Shown piece by piece: positions 47,694 to 59,771 of a DNA stretch of 64,000 bases. The notes beneath the pieces are model-generated. The model saw only the letters and a list, made by a program, of their open reading frames with translations, was not told the DNA's origin and searched no databases. A program made the position numbers and the translations under genes. This stretch comes from Ciona intestinalis (lineage: Eukaryota > Chordata > Ascidiacea > Phlebobranchia > Cionidae). The stretch's first letter is position 1, and each line of letters begins with the position of its first letter. The stretch is from assembly GCF_000224145.3 (NCBI RefSeq), contig NC_020169.2, positions 2,220,662 through 2,284,661 of the forward strand. The letters are read 5' to 3'.

Positions 47694-50600
47694 TATGTAG
47701 CAATAATAAAAAAGCTATACTGTATTCGAGTGTATTGGGTAACTGCCATAACCGGGAAGACGTTTTTAGAGTTTTAAACACATTGTTTTTATCCGTATAC
47801 TGCAAAAAGGAACTTGGTAATTCATCTTACATGTTATCAAATCTTCCGATCGATTTAAAACTTCCTTCGATTGAATAATGAAAATAAAGACCACTTACCG
47901 GTATTTGAACAAACTGCTGGGCTATAGCCGGGTTTTTACTGATTAATGTAAAAGACACGCTATATGAAAAATCGTTCGGCGTCCTACATATTGTTTATTT
48001 ATAAGACGTGTCTATGGTTTAAAAGTAGGAACTTGAATTCAACGATAAAAATACTGAAAAAATATATAAAAAGTGATTTTTAGGTGCGAAAAACACGCTT
48101 ATGTCATGATAGTTTAAATACACTGCATACTGTTGTTGTGCATATATACTTTTGGGGCGAGAATATCTTGGTTTAAAACGTATTTTCTAACGAAAAATTG
48201 GTTTAACGTTTTAGCTTTATACACTGTTATGTGGACAATTCCATATACGGTATGTCTCTCACGCATCATTCTTTTGATCCTATAGGTCTCGATTACATGT
48301 GACTGGGTGGCAACAGCACAGTTTAAAAATAAACAATTACCTGATATTGGGTACTGCGACGGCTAGGCGCATGGGAAATGGTGGTCAAATTACAAATGAA
48401 GGTATAGAACATATATGACTGCTGGAGCACTTTTCGACGCCCGACAGGTTTCTATCCGGTCGTCTTCTATGTCTGGGCGCTATCCAATGGACAATAACAG
48501 AACTACTGCTGGTTTCAATGCTTGGGGTCATGAGAAAGGCACACGCGGCGGGATTTTAATTACTTTCTAATCAGGGTCGGCATTCCAGAGACGACACATA
48601 CCGCGAGGGTAGGTTTACATTCTCTTGTCGACATCAAAGCGACGACAAGAAGGCTGGACCTCCCGAAACCGCATCTAGGAATTTCAGCCACGGCTCGTGT
48701 TACGGGGCGTGGGAATAATATGCTCGATATTACAAGCATATCTTTTATAATGTCGAACCTAATCCTTAAGCAGCTTCATAAACACTGCGCATATAACAAC
48801 TCTATGTCTGTCTCGAATACTCATGTCGCCTGAGATATTGGGTGACCATCTCCGGTATATAATCAGGGTATGTTTATGTTGAGGGTTAGAAGCACTGACG
48901 TGTTAATACAGAATGTGTATATGTTGCAGTGCTGGTATTATACACCAATATTAAGTATTTGCTCTTGTTATATGAAAGCGTAACTATAATTGGTTTGATA
49001 GGAAAGTTAAAGATAGATTTTAAAAGCAGTTATTGTTGTGATAATATAATTTCAGTTCTTACGGGTTAAATGAGTGCGCTACTACGAGCATAGAAGGTGA
49101 GTAGGCGGCTCATCTCTAGTGATTAAAGCACGGTCAGTTTGCAGGCGCCACTTTTGCCTCCGCAACTCATAGATCAACTTGCTCGTTTGCCCTAACTTTC
49201 GCATTAATCGCTGTTTAATGACGCTCCAGGTCGTATTTTAATAACCCGTTGACACGTCACGGCCGTGGACGGCCGCGGCGACCACGAGTCAAGGGTCAAG
49301 TCGCGCACCGTTCAACTAATGGCGAATCTCACGGAAGCGAACCTGGTTGAACCCCCGTCGCAATAGCAAAACATAGCAATCCGTTCTATGTCGTATAACA
49401 GTTATAATTTTACGGTATAGCGATACGGGCCTCTTGTTGAAGATTACTGTAACTTAACACTCGTGTCAAACCTGGATTATCGTTAGTCGTGAAGATCTCT
49501 TAAATTTCTTTGATTGCATATAAAATTATATATATAGTTATGCCGCTGTAGAATGCTCAAATAAAATTTCTAATCAATTAGCGATCAAATGTTCAATGTC
49601 ACATTTGTGACTATAGCAGTAACAAGTCCAAAGTTAGATTTTTACGTTTTACCAAATACTAACATGACAGGATTTACGTTTAAATTATTTTAGCTAATGC
49701 TAAAACGTTTTTTATCATGTATAAAAAATGAGCGAGTGGACATGAATTTTAAACCTTCAACGCGCTGCAATGCGATGGCGATACAAGGACACGTATCAAA
49801 ACCTACCTTAGGGCAAGCTTCCACGTTGCTGGGACGAACTTGAACGACCTCAACTGACCGATCGCCAGCCGTCCACTCATCGACGATAATATCACGTTCT
49901 TTTACCACCGACGAATTTTGTGTTCATTTTCGCTGTTCATGCTCGGACTGAACGCTGTTACAATTTTGAGGATTTCAGATGCACAGAAGAGACCAGAGCA
50001 GTGCATGGTAGGCAGAGGCAGCGATGACCACATAGCAATACATAGAGGTTAGGGTAATAGGAACAGTTTGCTGTATTGCATAATCGGCCATGAGGAGTTA
50101 GAGTGAAAGGAAAAGAAGGTTAAGAAGGGGAATTTACCGATTTGCAAATTCCTAAGGCTTTTCAGATATCCGCGGCAACATTAGTGGAAGTTATAGGGCG
50201 ACTACTTCGATTGACGGGTGATACGACTTCGGGAGAACACGAGCGACACGCTGTCAATTTAAAAATGAATTTTGAGCACGCCCTGCGCTCGACTGGCGGG
50301 GAATCGCGCGAGGAATTCGAAATGGAAACTTGATTACCTGGGCCTCACAGCCATCGTGTTGTAGCAGTCAGTTATTATTTCCGCTGACAAGCAATTGTGA
50401 TCTCCGTTTAAAGCGAAAACGTTCGCCAAGATTCTGGACTGATGTGTGGTGGCACCTTTGCGGACGCCCAGTTCACGATTATAAATCAAGCCGTACAGCA
50501 CAATGCACCAGAAAGGGTCTGTTAAAATCGAACTGATGTTCAGGTAAAAATATACGGTCAGTTGTATGGCAGTATGTTGTGCGTATAACGGGGAGTTAAC

Positions 50601-50920
50601 AAAGTTTTAATTGGGGGTGATCGCAAAGTTTATAAGCGCATAGATGAGAACTTCCGTTAGTTTCTGCGGAAATACGTACATTAGAGTCAGTGAAAGGCTT
50701 AGACATCCGTATATGCTAAAGGCTGACGCACATTAGGTGATTAGCAGGTTTACGTTAAAACAATTGTACCAATGTTTTTGCATTGCATGTCGTTTAAAAG
50801 CAAAAATACATATGCATGGATACATCAGTGGCCGCTTTTCAGATTTTAGTTTACGAAAACTGTTTTAATTGGGATTTCAATCTGATACGGTAAAAACTGT
50901 TTTTGGTTGGTGCTTGCAAA
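47694..50920. other. Gene-free 3.2-kb interval upstream of BCL6-like gene
   Basis: No supported exon, SINE or MITE. A CpG- and GC-rich patch lies at ~49240-49340 (ACGGCCGTGGACGGCCGCGG region). Several open frames here lack ATG starts. The absence of the repeats that saturate other non-coding DNA in the window suggests regulatory sequence for BCL6 and/or SELENOH. Confidence 0.45.
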
Positions 50921-53900
50921 ATGGCCGACGTGATCCCGACTCTAAAGTCTCCTGAGAGGACAACCATTGTTCAAAATCTGGCTGATCTCCTAGCACGGGA
51001 TGCAGCGGTCGTTTCCTCTTCGGACGACGTCAGTGAAAACGAAATACTTAAGGAAGACGGGGTGCCCGAAATGCACGGGGCGTCTATTTATTCCGGTAAG
51101 CGACCTATAGGCCTATAGACCTGTGTGCGTCTTTGGGTAATTTCCTCTCGGATGGAAGACCAAACCGCCTTTATAATTTACAGCCTGAAACTTTTCTCGG
51201 TATTTTAGAGAGACCGCGAACAGATCACCAGGATAGAATGGAGGAGGATCAACCGTTTGATCTTAGCACGCGACGAACCTCAGCGTCGGACATTTTGCCA
51301 AGAGAAGGTAATTAAAACTCAATACATTTCAAAAATATAACACTTTGTACTATACAACTGTATTGTAACTTTACATAAAAATTGTGAAAGGAATTGGCAG
51401 TTTTGTTTTTTACATTTTTGTGTTTTTTTTTCATATGTAATCATTGCTCCAATAATGCTGCGCACAAATAATATTTTAAAATATTCCAACGAGGTCCCCC
51501 CTTTTAAAACTAAACCCTCATTTACGTTAAGTTGTTTCTTAACAGGGAAACCGACAACCGGACCTGATCCGAGTGAAACCGACGTCTCAAACGATGAACA
51601 CTACGAAGCAAATACGAAGAAAGGCGAATTTAGTCGTTACCTTAACGGCATGATGTTAAGTCTAAACGACTTGCGTCTCCGATGCCTTCTATGCGATGTT
51701 ATATTTAAAGTCCAAAACGAGGTAGGGTTTTAGTGGTCTTCAGTAAAGGATACACTTATAATTACGGACGCTCGGGCTATGCGACCGGGGTCTATATGCA
51801 CAACCTTTTATCATACATGAATAACTCCTGGGATCAAGAACATTGATATAGTAGGGTGGGAGAAGACACCTTTTCATTCTATTTTCTCGACCCATTTAGT
51901 AAAAAACAAAAAATATTAAAACAATTATAAAACCGCATTCCTACGACTCCCATAGACCGTTGGTAAATGTTTAAGACGATCAGGATATTAAAATATTAAA
52001 TGCTAAAGGTGACTCGTCTTCCCCCTATATTGTGTATAACGGCAATGATGATAAAGAGTTTTAACATACGGTCGGTCCTATACGCTCATATATGTTTAGT
52101 CGCTGCATATGAGTTTCCTGCGATAGGAGTCAGTATAGAAATCATCCAAAGCAAGACGGTAATGGTTTTTGGATATCCTGGATCGACAACACATTGTTAT
52201 TGTTTAGAGTGATTCCCATTATAGGCTAAAAGCCGCGGCGGGTTTATTTATTAACTATTCACTTTTGTGTAAACTCCGATTTTTCAAGGTTTAGTTTCAG
52301 CTCAATTAGTGGAAGCCGCATATAACAAATTATAAACGTCCTATGATGTGCTTTGGTCTACGCACAATAAAAAGCGTGAAACTACACGGTGATATGCCAA
52401 TCTCTGGTCTTCCGTAAAAATTATGGGCAAATTTGAAAATAAAATGTCTGGTGTTTTTTTCTGTGAAAAGGCAAGGACAGCGTTAGGGTAAAGTTAAGTA
52501 TGGGATGCCGTGAGCTCCGATTCGCCACTTGACGGGTGAACAAGCAATACACGCCGGTGCAAGAACAGCTTAATGATCTCCGAGCGGGTTCTAGAATTCG
52601 ACGCGCACACGGTTGATTACGTCTAACAGGATGCGCCCGCCAGTGAAACAACTTGAGCCGTCCATCGACGCCGATTGCATTTGAGTGCGTGTTTGATAAA
52701 GCTCACCATTTCTTTTTTTCAGACGTTCCACGCCCATAAGGCAGTAATGGCGTCTTGTAGTGAGTTCTGTAGGAAGAAATTTCTGCCCTTGTTGTACTCC
52801 CAAGACCACCGCGATTCGGTAAGTGGCATAATAAAGCCTAAACATACTTTTATCATAGCCATGCTTTGCCCCGTTGCTGCTTGATTTGCATATTGAGTGG
52901 TTACTCTTGGTATTATACGCAATAAACCCTTTGTATATGCACATATACATAACTTATCAGCTTGTACATATGTATTGGTTTGTACGACAATGCAAGTAAT
53001 AATAATAATACACGATGATTAGCAGGTATAACGTTGGAAAGCTGAGCAATACTGCCCGCAGGATAAATTCATATATTTAGCAACGACGGCTGCTCGCTCT
53101 CAAACGGCCAATTGAGTTCAAACCGAAAGCAGATTAGGCGAGCGCACATTTCTCTCCATTAATATTCAGTTGCTATTAAACAGTAACAGCAGTTTAACAT
53201 GTGGAGGCATTAAAACCCTTTACTAAATTAACTCAAAGCGCACCTGCGCCGTGGTCCGTGTGAATTTCATAAAATAAACGAAAACTGATACCAACGCAAT
53301 GAGATGTTTTTACCACCACAAAAAGCTACAAGTGGGCACAAAGTGGATTGCAAAAATTTCGACTAGCTGCCATTGAGTTTCCCGTAACTCGGTGTGGGCC
53401 AGTGCGGCAAACAGGATATAAACGCGATTAGCTTGTGTTTAACCTGAAATTACAAGACACTAAAAGAGAAATGTTTGCAATTGCATTCGAACCCGTGTGG
53501 GTTGCTGTTGTGCTTTGCTTTCACTGCCGTTTTCCTTCCATTACAAAGGCATTTTTCGTAACTCAATAGCGCTTCCATCCAAATTCCACGCATTTCGTCT
53601 GTCAACCAACTACCATCCAGGTTGGTAACGGCTAGGTAACGGTAAGCGTGTTATATGCAAACTTTGAGGCCTTAAAGTCGCGTCAGTACTCTGGTATAAT
53701 ATTCGCGCCGTCTAACTATTGGATATATAATAATAATAACTTTATTTGTCTCTTCGATTACGGTAGCGAAGATTTAAAAATATTTTAAACAAAAAGACGG
53801 GATATAGCGACAAAACAACAGTTGTTAAAACACCCTTACAGTTAAAAGTATATTTACATTTAGTTGGAAGAAAATAAGCGTGGCTGCTACAGTTAGCACA

Positions 53901-56900
53901 TGATAGGTGTGAAAATATCAACGGTTAAAGTAGAGAATGTGCAAAGGTGTCGGTACATATATACCTATTCTGCTGCCGCTTGGTATAAACCTTTTACATT
54001 GCTTCAACAGGAGATTTTGACACTGGAAATTCACAATGTATCTGTCCTTGGTTTCCGACTGCTACTAGATTTCATATACACCGGGCAACTGGACATAAAC
54101 GATGTCACAGCCTCCCATATCGCACAAGCCGCTGCCACCATGGAAATGACAGAGATTGCTGACATTGTGGAAAAGCATGCAAGGTATACTGTTATAAAAT
54201 AGGGTGGCGGCGACAATAAGATTTTTTAGCGCTTTTTTCATTTCGTGATATCTATAAAGGCATATTTAAATATATATAAAAGCAATTTAGTCTATAATGA
54301 AAGTTTTCAATTTTTAAGGGGTTCAATGAACAATTACCTTTCGAACTCAGATGGATCACCGTCAAAGCGAAGTGGTAAGTCGAGTGAATTAGATGTAAAA
54401 GAAATCGCTGTAAATAATGTAATACATAGCAGGGTGGGGGGAGATGAGACACCTTTAGCACATGATATACAAATATCCTGATTGTGTTTTAAGCAATTAA
54501 CAACGGTATATCGGGGTCGTAAGGGACCGTTTTATAATTCTTTGAATGTTGCTTGTTTGGTACCAAATGGGACGAGAAATAGAATGAAAAGGTGTCCCAT
54601 CTTCTCCCACTCTAAACTATATATTTGATCCCACAGAGCTCCACGCACGGTCGTTGCCTTTGCAGGGAACTTCATATTCGCAATCGCTAGATCTTTCGGT
54701 AAAGGTAAATGATTGCTGAATATTTGTAAAGCTTGCATTTTGACTTTCTGGCAGTTTATTTGTGTTGTTTTTAGCCGCATTGCAAGAAACGTACAAGCTG
54801 GAACGGAATGGACTCAGAGAGTAAAGAGAACCACTGTAAACCACGTCGATCATCGGGTCAGTTGCGCTTTTATTTACATTGTTCGAAATCGGCGCCGTGG
54901 CACAGCAATGGCTTGCCCGCCTGCCTCTTTAGCTCTCGGCTTGTGGGTTATACTATTTTACTAGAATGCGGGCACCAGTTGTATGAAACAAAACACCTCT
55001 GTTTCACCACCAAGTTGCCCACCACGCGAGGATAAATAGGTTACATGAAGACATTCATTTATTAAATCAAATGATCAAAATGCATGAAGTAACTGTAAGT
55101 GGTGCAAATTTACCAAGACATACAATCCTCAAGTTTTAAAGAATATTGCAATCACTTTTTAGATTCAGCGAGGTCAGTTCGCACACAAGAAATTGAACGG
55201 GTACCTGCAGTAGACCCAAGGTCCCCGGAGCGTGGGAATCCAGAAATATTTAACCTTAGAAGCGGAAACGGAATCATAAACCAAGGTGCTCATAAAACAA
55301 CCAGAATATGCCATTAGATATTTGAATAAAATTATTTAGCGGTAATTTCGGTATGAACTTTGTATTTTGTGCTTTGACAGCCAAACAGTTAAGCGAACAA
55401 AATGAACAGACATTTTCTTGCGACGATTCGCATACTCAACACTGGAAGAAGAAGTATCACTATCTCGAGCATGAAAACCAGCGCAATGAACGTAAAGAGC
55501 ATGGCAGTAAAGGTAGCTAACTGATTATATGAATAGCGGTTATACCTTAGTAATGTTAAATAATACTCGATAAAATAAATAAATTGTTAAATACAGCTCA
55601 TACCCCCATATATAGTACTCGATATATAACAGGGTGGGGTAAGATGGAACATGCTTTCATTCTACTTTATTACTAGCGGTATCCCATCTTACTCCGTATT
55701 AATATAACCATTTACTAATTGTTCCACAGGCGTATACGAACAAACGAGGTATCCTACAAAAGAAGAATCACAATACCAACAGTCGTTGCTTCATTATAGC
55801 AAGGACAATTCGCCTAATGCTCTCGCACCTCAAATGGGCAGCGGCCGATCGCCACAACAAGAATACCAGTTCCGACTTCAATTCAATCGACTGTTTAACT
55901 GGATGCCGCCGTTAAGTGGTGGGGAAAATCTACTGGCGCAAAGGGTGTCGGCATTCATGCAGCCACAGTTGGCCAGTAAGCCGACGTTAGCGGTGAGTGA
56001 TGCACTTTTTGTACAGATAACTTCAAAGTTCTAAGTTGCATTGCACAGTTCATTCCGCCATGCTCACAAATGTATACGGTAACACACTCTGTTTCTACAA
56101 ATTTCGCTAAAAATGAACAAAGTCGCCTTTTCCATTGCTCTATCCTATAGTCTAGACTCTAGTCCATGTATATCCACATTCCAATTTCGCATACCAATTT
56201 ACCACAGAGGCTCTATACCGTATAAACACACAGTTTTTCTTTCATAGACTGAAGACCATTTATGGAGCAGTGAATACCATTTTTTTCTGTTTTTGAAAAA
56301 TAAAAAACGGCAAAAACTCTTGATGTTACTATCTATAACTAAACCCCAATTTCAGCAAACTCAGTGGGCGAACTTTCTGCGGAAACAGCCGAACAACTAC
56401 CAAATTCCGATGAGTTTTCGACCAGACGTTCTTCCTTTTCAACCAAACTTTCTTTTCCCCCGTGTGGACGGTACAGATAATCGAAATGGTTGGCGCGTGC
56501 CTTTCGTCCCACCTCCGGCACTAAGTGTGATAAACAACCAATACCAACAGTCTACCGCCACAGGGACAAGACTAAGGTGTGCTTTTATATCCGAAAAGAA
56601 ACGCACTTTTTTTCCCGCCGTAAACAGTTTAACGTTAACAAATTGAATTTATTTTGTTTCTCGATCTATCTGAGCAGCACACACCTTTAGAATTTTCGCA
56701 CATTTGAACAGTATAATTTCTGCCATATACATTTCAAAATTTCTTGCTCTATTTAATAGCTATCTTAGAAAAATAGAGGTGAAAGGCAACTACCGTGTTT
56801 AAACACTCCATTTTAAAATACCCAAACAGCAGAATCGGTAAAAATTAGGTAATGAACATTTAAAGAATTATATAACCGTAGCCGTGTTAAAGGCATATAT

Positions 56901-59187
56901 TAGAAAACATGGGATCGAATATGCTTACGGCATCTATTTTACCTAAAAATATAAAAATCAACAGATCGCAAAGCTCAACCAACACTGAAGAGCCGATGAA
57001 CGTCGATACCACCTTACCTCCGAAATTGGAAACCAAACAGTCACCTATCTACATTAACAGTGAAAGGTACGACAATTGGTCAATCGTAAGGTGGGGTAAA
57101 ATGGGACACGATTTTATTCTCTTTTCTCGTTCCTTTTGGTGGTGAACAAAGAATATTTACATAATCATTTACCTTAAACACTCTAAAAGAGCGTTGTTAA
57201 TTGTTCAAAACACGATCGGGAACCATAGGATTTTGGTGCTGTACCCCATCTTCATCTTTCAAATATCTTGATCGTGTTTTAAACAAGTAACAACGGTCTA
57301 TGGGAGTCGTGAAGATACGGTTAGGTATATTTCTTTAAATGTTTTTTGTTTACTACGAAATGGGGCGAAAGAATAAAACAAAACGGTGTCCCATCTTTTC
57401 CCATCCTTCTCTATAAGCTATCTTAGCAGTAAATTTAAAAGATTTTTGTGTATTTTTTAGCAATGAGTCTCTCCCAAGTTTAGAATCGATGAATACGATG
57501 GAAGAACGGAGAAGTTCGGGAAGTGGAGAAGATAAATCAGATGACACGAAAAGCAAACCACCTTGTAACACAAGAGTTCGGGCGACAGGTGGTAGAAGTA
57601 GATTATAAATAAATAAAATATTATTAACCTTTATATGATTTAAATTGGACCTGTTAGTTTAGGTGTAATATATAGAAGGCAGCGCTTTGCCAACTAAGGT
57701 TAAATAGCATTCTCTTAAACCCTTACGATTACATAAATGGTAGGCTGGGGAAGATGGGACACCTTTAGCACATAATAGTATTCGAATATCCTGATCGTGT
57801 TTTAAATAATTACCAACGGTCTAGCGGATTCGATACGGTTTTCTAATTCTTTGAATTTTCTTTGTTTACTATACCAAAAGGACTAGAAAATAGATTGAAA
57901 TGGTGTCCCATCTTCCCCCACCCTACTATACAACATTTTGTAGTTATTTTTATGAAACAATAAAACATTATCCTATCTTTTAAATTATCAGGATCCAGTA
58001 AGCCGTACAAATGCGAGTTCTGCGACGCTGACTTTAATCGGCCAGCTAACCTGAAAACTCACATGCGAATCCACAGTGGTGAGAAACCGTTTCAATGCGA
58101 AAGGTGCAATGCTCGCTTCGTGCAAGTGGCGCATCTCAGGGCCCACGTCCTCATACATACAGGGGAAAAGCCATACCCTTGCACAGTGTGCGGTACAAAG
58201 TAAGTTATCCTGAATGGCTGTGTTTTTACAATGTAAAAATAATCCATAATTTTAAAGCTAAGTTCGATTTTCTTCATGAACGAGATAAACGGAATACTCT
58301 TTCAGACTTAAAGTATACGGAGACCAAATCATTTAATACGCATTCATAAAGTGGTGTGCTTTCAGGTTTCGGCACTTGCAAACCCTGAAGTCCCACCTTC
58401 GCATCCACACTGGTGAGAAACCATATTCCTGCCAAGAGTGCCGAGTTCACTTTCGCCACAAAAGTCAACTTCGTCTTCATTTGCGGCAAAAGCACGGAAT
58501 ACAAACAAACACAAAGAAAACTTACAAACAGGTAGGTCTATAGCTTCTTACACACAGCGCACCGGTATTTACATTTGCTGATTTACGCAACATATTGTCA
58601 ATTACGTAAATGTATACGATCATTTAACAGGTACCCGGTCTCTGCAGCGCAGACATATGCGCACATATAAGAAGAGCGCAAGAAATTGCAAGATCTCAAA
58701 CTAAAGTAAGCCGAATTTTGTTCCAATTCCGTACTAACACCTTCTTGTAGATATAGCTATTGCTGTCGAAATATGTACAAAACTCTTATTTAAACGGTAC
58801 ATTTTCCAGCAGAACTCTAACAATGCTCCATTTATGGAACAATCTTCTTCGTGCAGTGAAGCCATCAAGCAAACTGAACAACACCCAAAAAGGTAAGAAA
58901 ACTGCATGGCAGATTTGTTTATTGTGACTACCAGACAGCACATTCACCGTAACTTCACAAACTAAACCGTACGTTGGTTATACGTTTAGTTTTGGTACTT
59001 GCAAACAACACAGTACATGAAAGAGATTAAAGCAAACGAAATGTTAACATATGCGCCATGCCATGCAGATACGTTTTGACCTTGCTTAAAGTGATACACC
59101 AGTATGCATTCTCATTTATCTTTGTATTTTAGCTTTGACAACCCGGGGGAAAAGATGCGAGGTCTTAACACAGCTTTCTCTCATTAG
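50921..59187 (+). CDS. Bcl6: BCL6-like BTB/C2H2 zinc-finger transcriptional repressor, 19 exons
   Basis: Sequence-specific nuclear repressor. Exons: 50921-51095, 51209-51307, 51546-51721, 52723-52818, 54011-54183, 54320-54375, 54637-54698, 54775-54820, 55163-55285, 55381-55512, 55730-55992, 56356-56576, 56965-57066, 57461-57588, 57992-58199, 58366-58531, 58631-58705, 58810-58892, 59133-59187; the joined frame gives 812 aa. A PFDLS CtBP-binding motif is at 74-78. The BTB domain spans ~118-240, with [11 protein letters not shown] and the [10 protein letters not shown] block. A long Gln/Pro/Ser-rich linker follows. Four C2H2 fingers lie at 625-645, 653-673, 681-701 and 709-730, joined by GEKP linkers; [37 protein letters not shown] and [15 protein letters not shown] are near-identical to BCL6 fingers 3-6. 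The 56965 acceptor is chosen by phase and is the least certain junction; the 55285 donor is weak. A 3' AATAAA is at 59734. Confidence 0.92.
51845..52030 (-). mobile_element. MITE
   Basis: Inverted copy in BCL6-like intron 3 with a short deletion inside the left TIR. Confidence 0.85.
54421..54620 (+). mobile_element. MITE
   Basis: Copy between BCL6-like exons 6 and 7, ending ~16 bp before the exon 7 acceptor. Confidence 0.87.
54890..55062 (+). mobile_element. tRNA-derived SINE, internally deleted
   Basis: BCL6-like intron 8; head GTGGCACAGCAATGGCTTGC joined to the tail CACGCGAGGATAAATAGGTT. Confidence 0.75.
55612..55707 (-). mobile_element. MITE remnant, ends only
   Basis: Left end CAGGGTGGGGTAAGATGGAA and right end TATCCCATCTTACTCCGTAT with the interior deleted; immediately before BCL6-like exon 10. 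Confidence 0.65.
57085..57240 (-). mobile_element. MITE, partial
   Basis: Left end AAGGTGGGGTAAAATGGGAC and inverted-orientation interior; fused to the next copy. Confidence 0.75.
57252..57413 (+). mobile_element. MITE, partial
   Basis: Lacks the left TIR; interior and right end GGTGTCCCATCTTTTCCCAT present. Confidence 0.75.
57738..57931 (+). mobile_element. MITE
   Basis: Near-complete copy between BCL6-like exons 14 and 15 of the list. Confidence 0.87.
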
Positions 59188-59771
59188 TTGCAACTACATT
59201 TTCCACAACATCTCCGCATATATAGGCTATATTGTGACGAAATACTTGACACCTTATCTTGTTGTTTCTAATTCCGTATTTAATGTTTGTATATATTTTT
59301 GTCGCAGTTTGTTGTCGCAATCATTGAATTATTATGATCTTGATTAAACGTATTCATTGCCAGCAGCTTAAACGAAACCAAGTACACAGTAATGAAGATG
59401 ACGTTCTTTTATAAAAACAAATTCAAACGCAGAAAAAATGCAATGTAAAAACAAAACTTTAGCAGCTTAAAACATGAAGTTAGAGTGTTCTATTCGAAAT
59501 GGGTAAGATTCTTTGGCAAATCTTCGGATACAGAACAGAGTTCGCCCGATATTCCTACTTAAAATGTAGGTCTTTTCGGTGGTGGAAATATAAAACAACG
59601 ACTTTATAGTGAGGTATTGACTCTGAGTCATGGTTGTTTTAAACGTCTAGAATCTTCTCTGCTGTGGCGGTCATTTTATAATACGTCATCTTTACTGTGT
59701 TTAAAGTAATTGTCAAGAAACATAAAACAAGAAATAAAACCTAAAGTAAAGTAAAGTCAGTACTGTCTTCG
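59188..59771. other. Convergent 3'-UTR interval, BCL6-like / unknown gene
   Basis: Region between two facing stop codons. It contains a plus-strand AATAAA at 59734-59739, consistent with a BCL6 3' UTR of ~550 nt running to within 35 nt of the opposite gene's stop codon. No repeat or other gene was seen. Confidence 0.4.
59734..59739 (+). promoter_or_regulatory. Candidate polyadenylation signal of BCL6-like gene
   Basis: AATAAA on the plus strand 547 nt after the BCL6-like stop codon, and the last such signal before the opposing gene. Confidence 0.35.

Noticed and set aside
49690..49908. Minus-strand frame with protein-like stretch VVKERDIIVDEW
   Set aside because: A stop lies immediately upstream, there is no ATG, and no acceptor in the right phase was found; not reported as an exon.
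54637..54698. Excluding this exon from the BCL6-like gene because its phase 0 end clashes with the exon at 55163
   Set aside because: A further exon at 54775-54820 (phase 0 to phase 1) resolves the clash, so both were kept.
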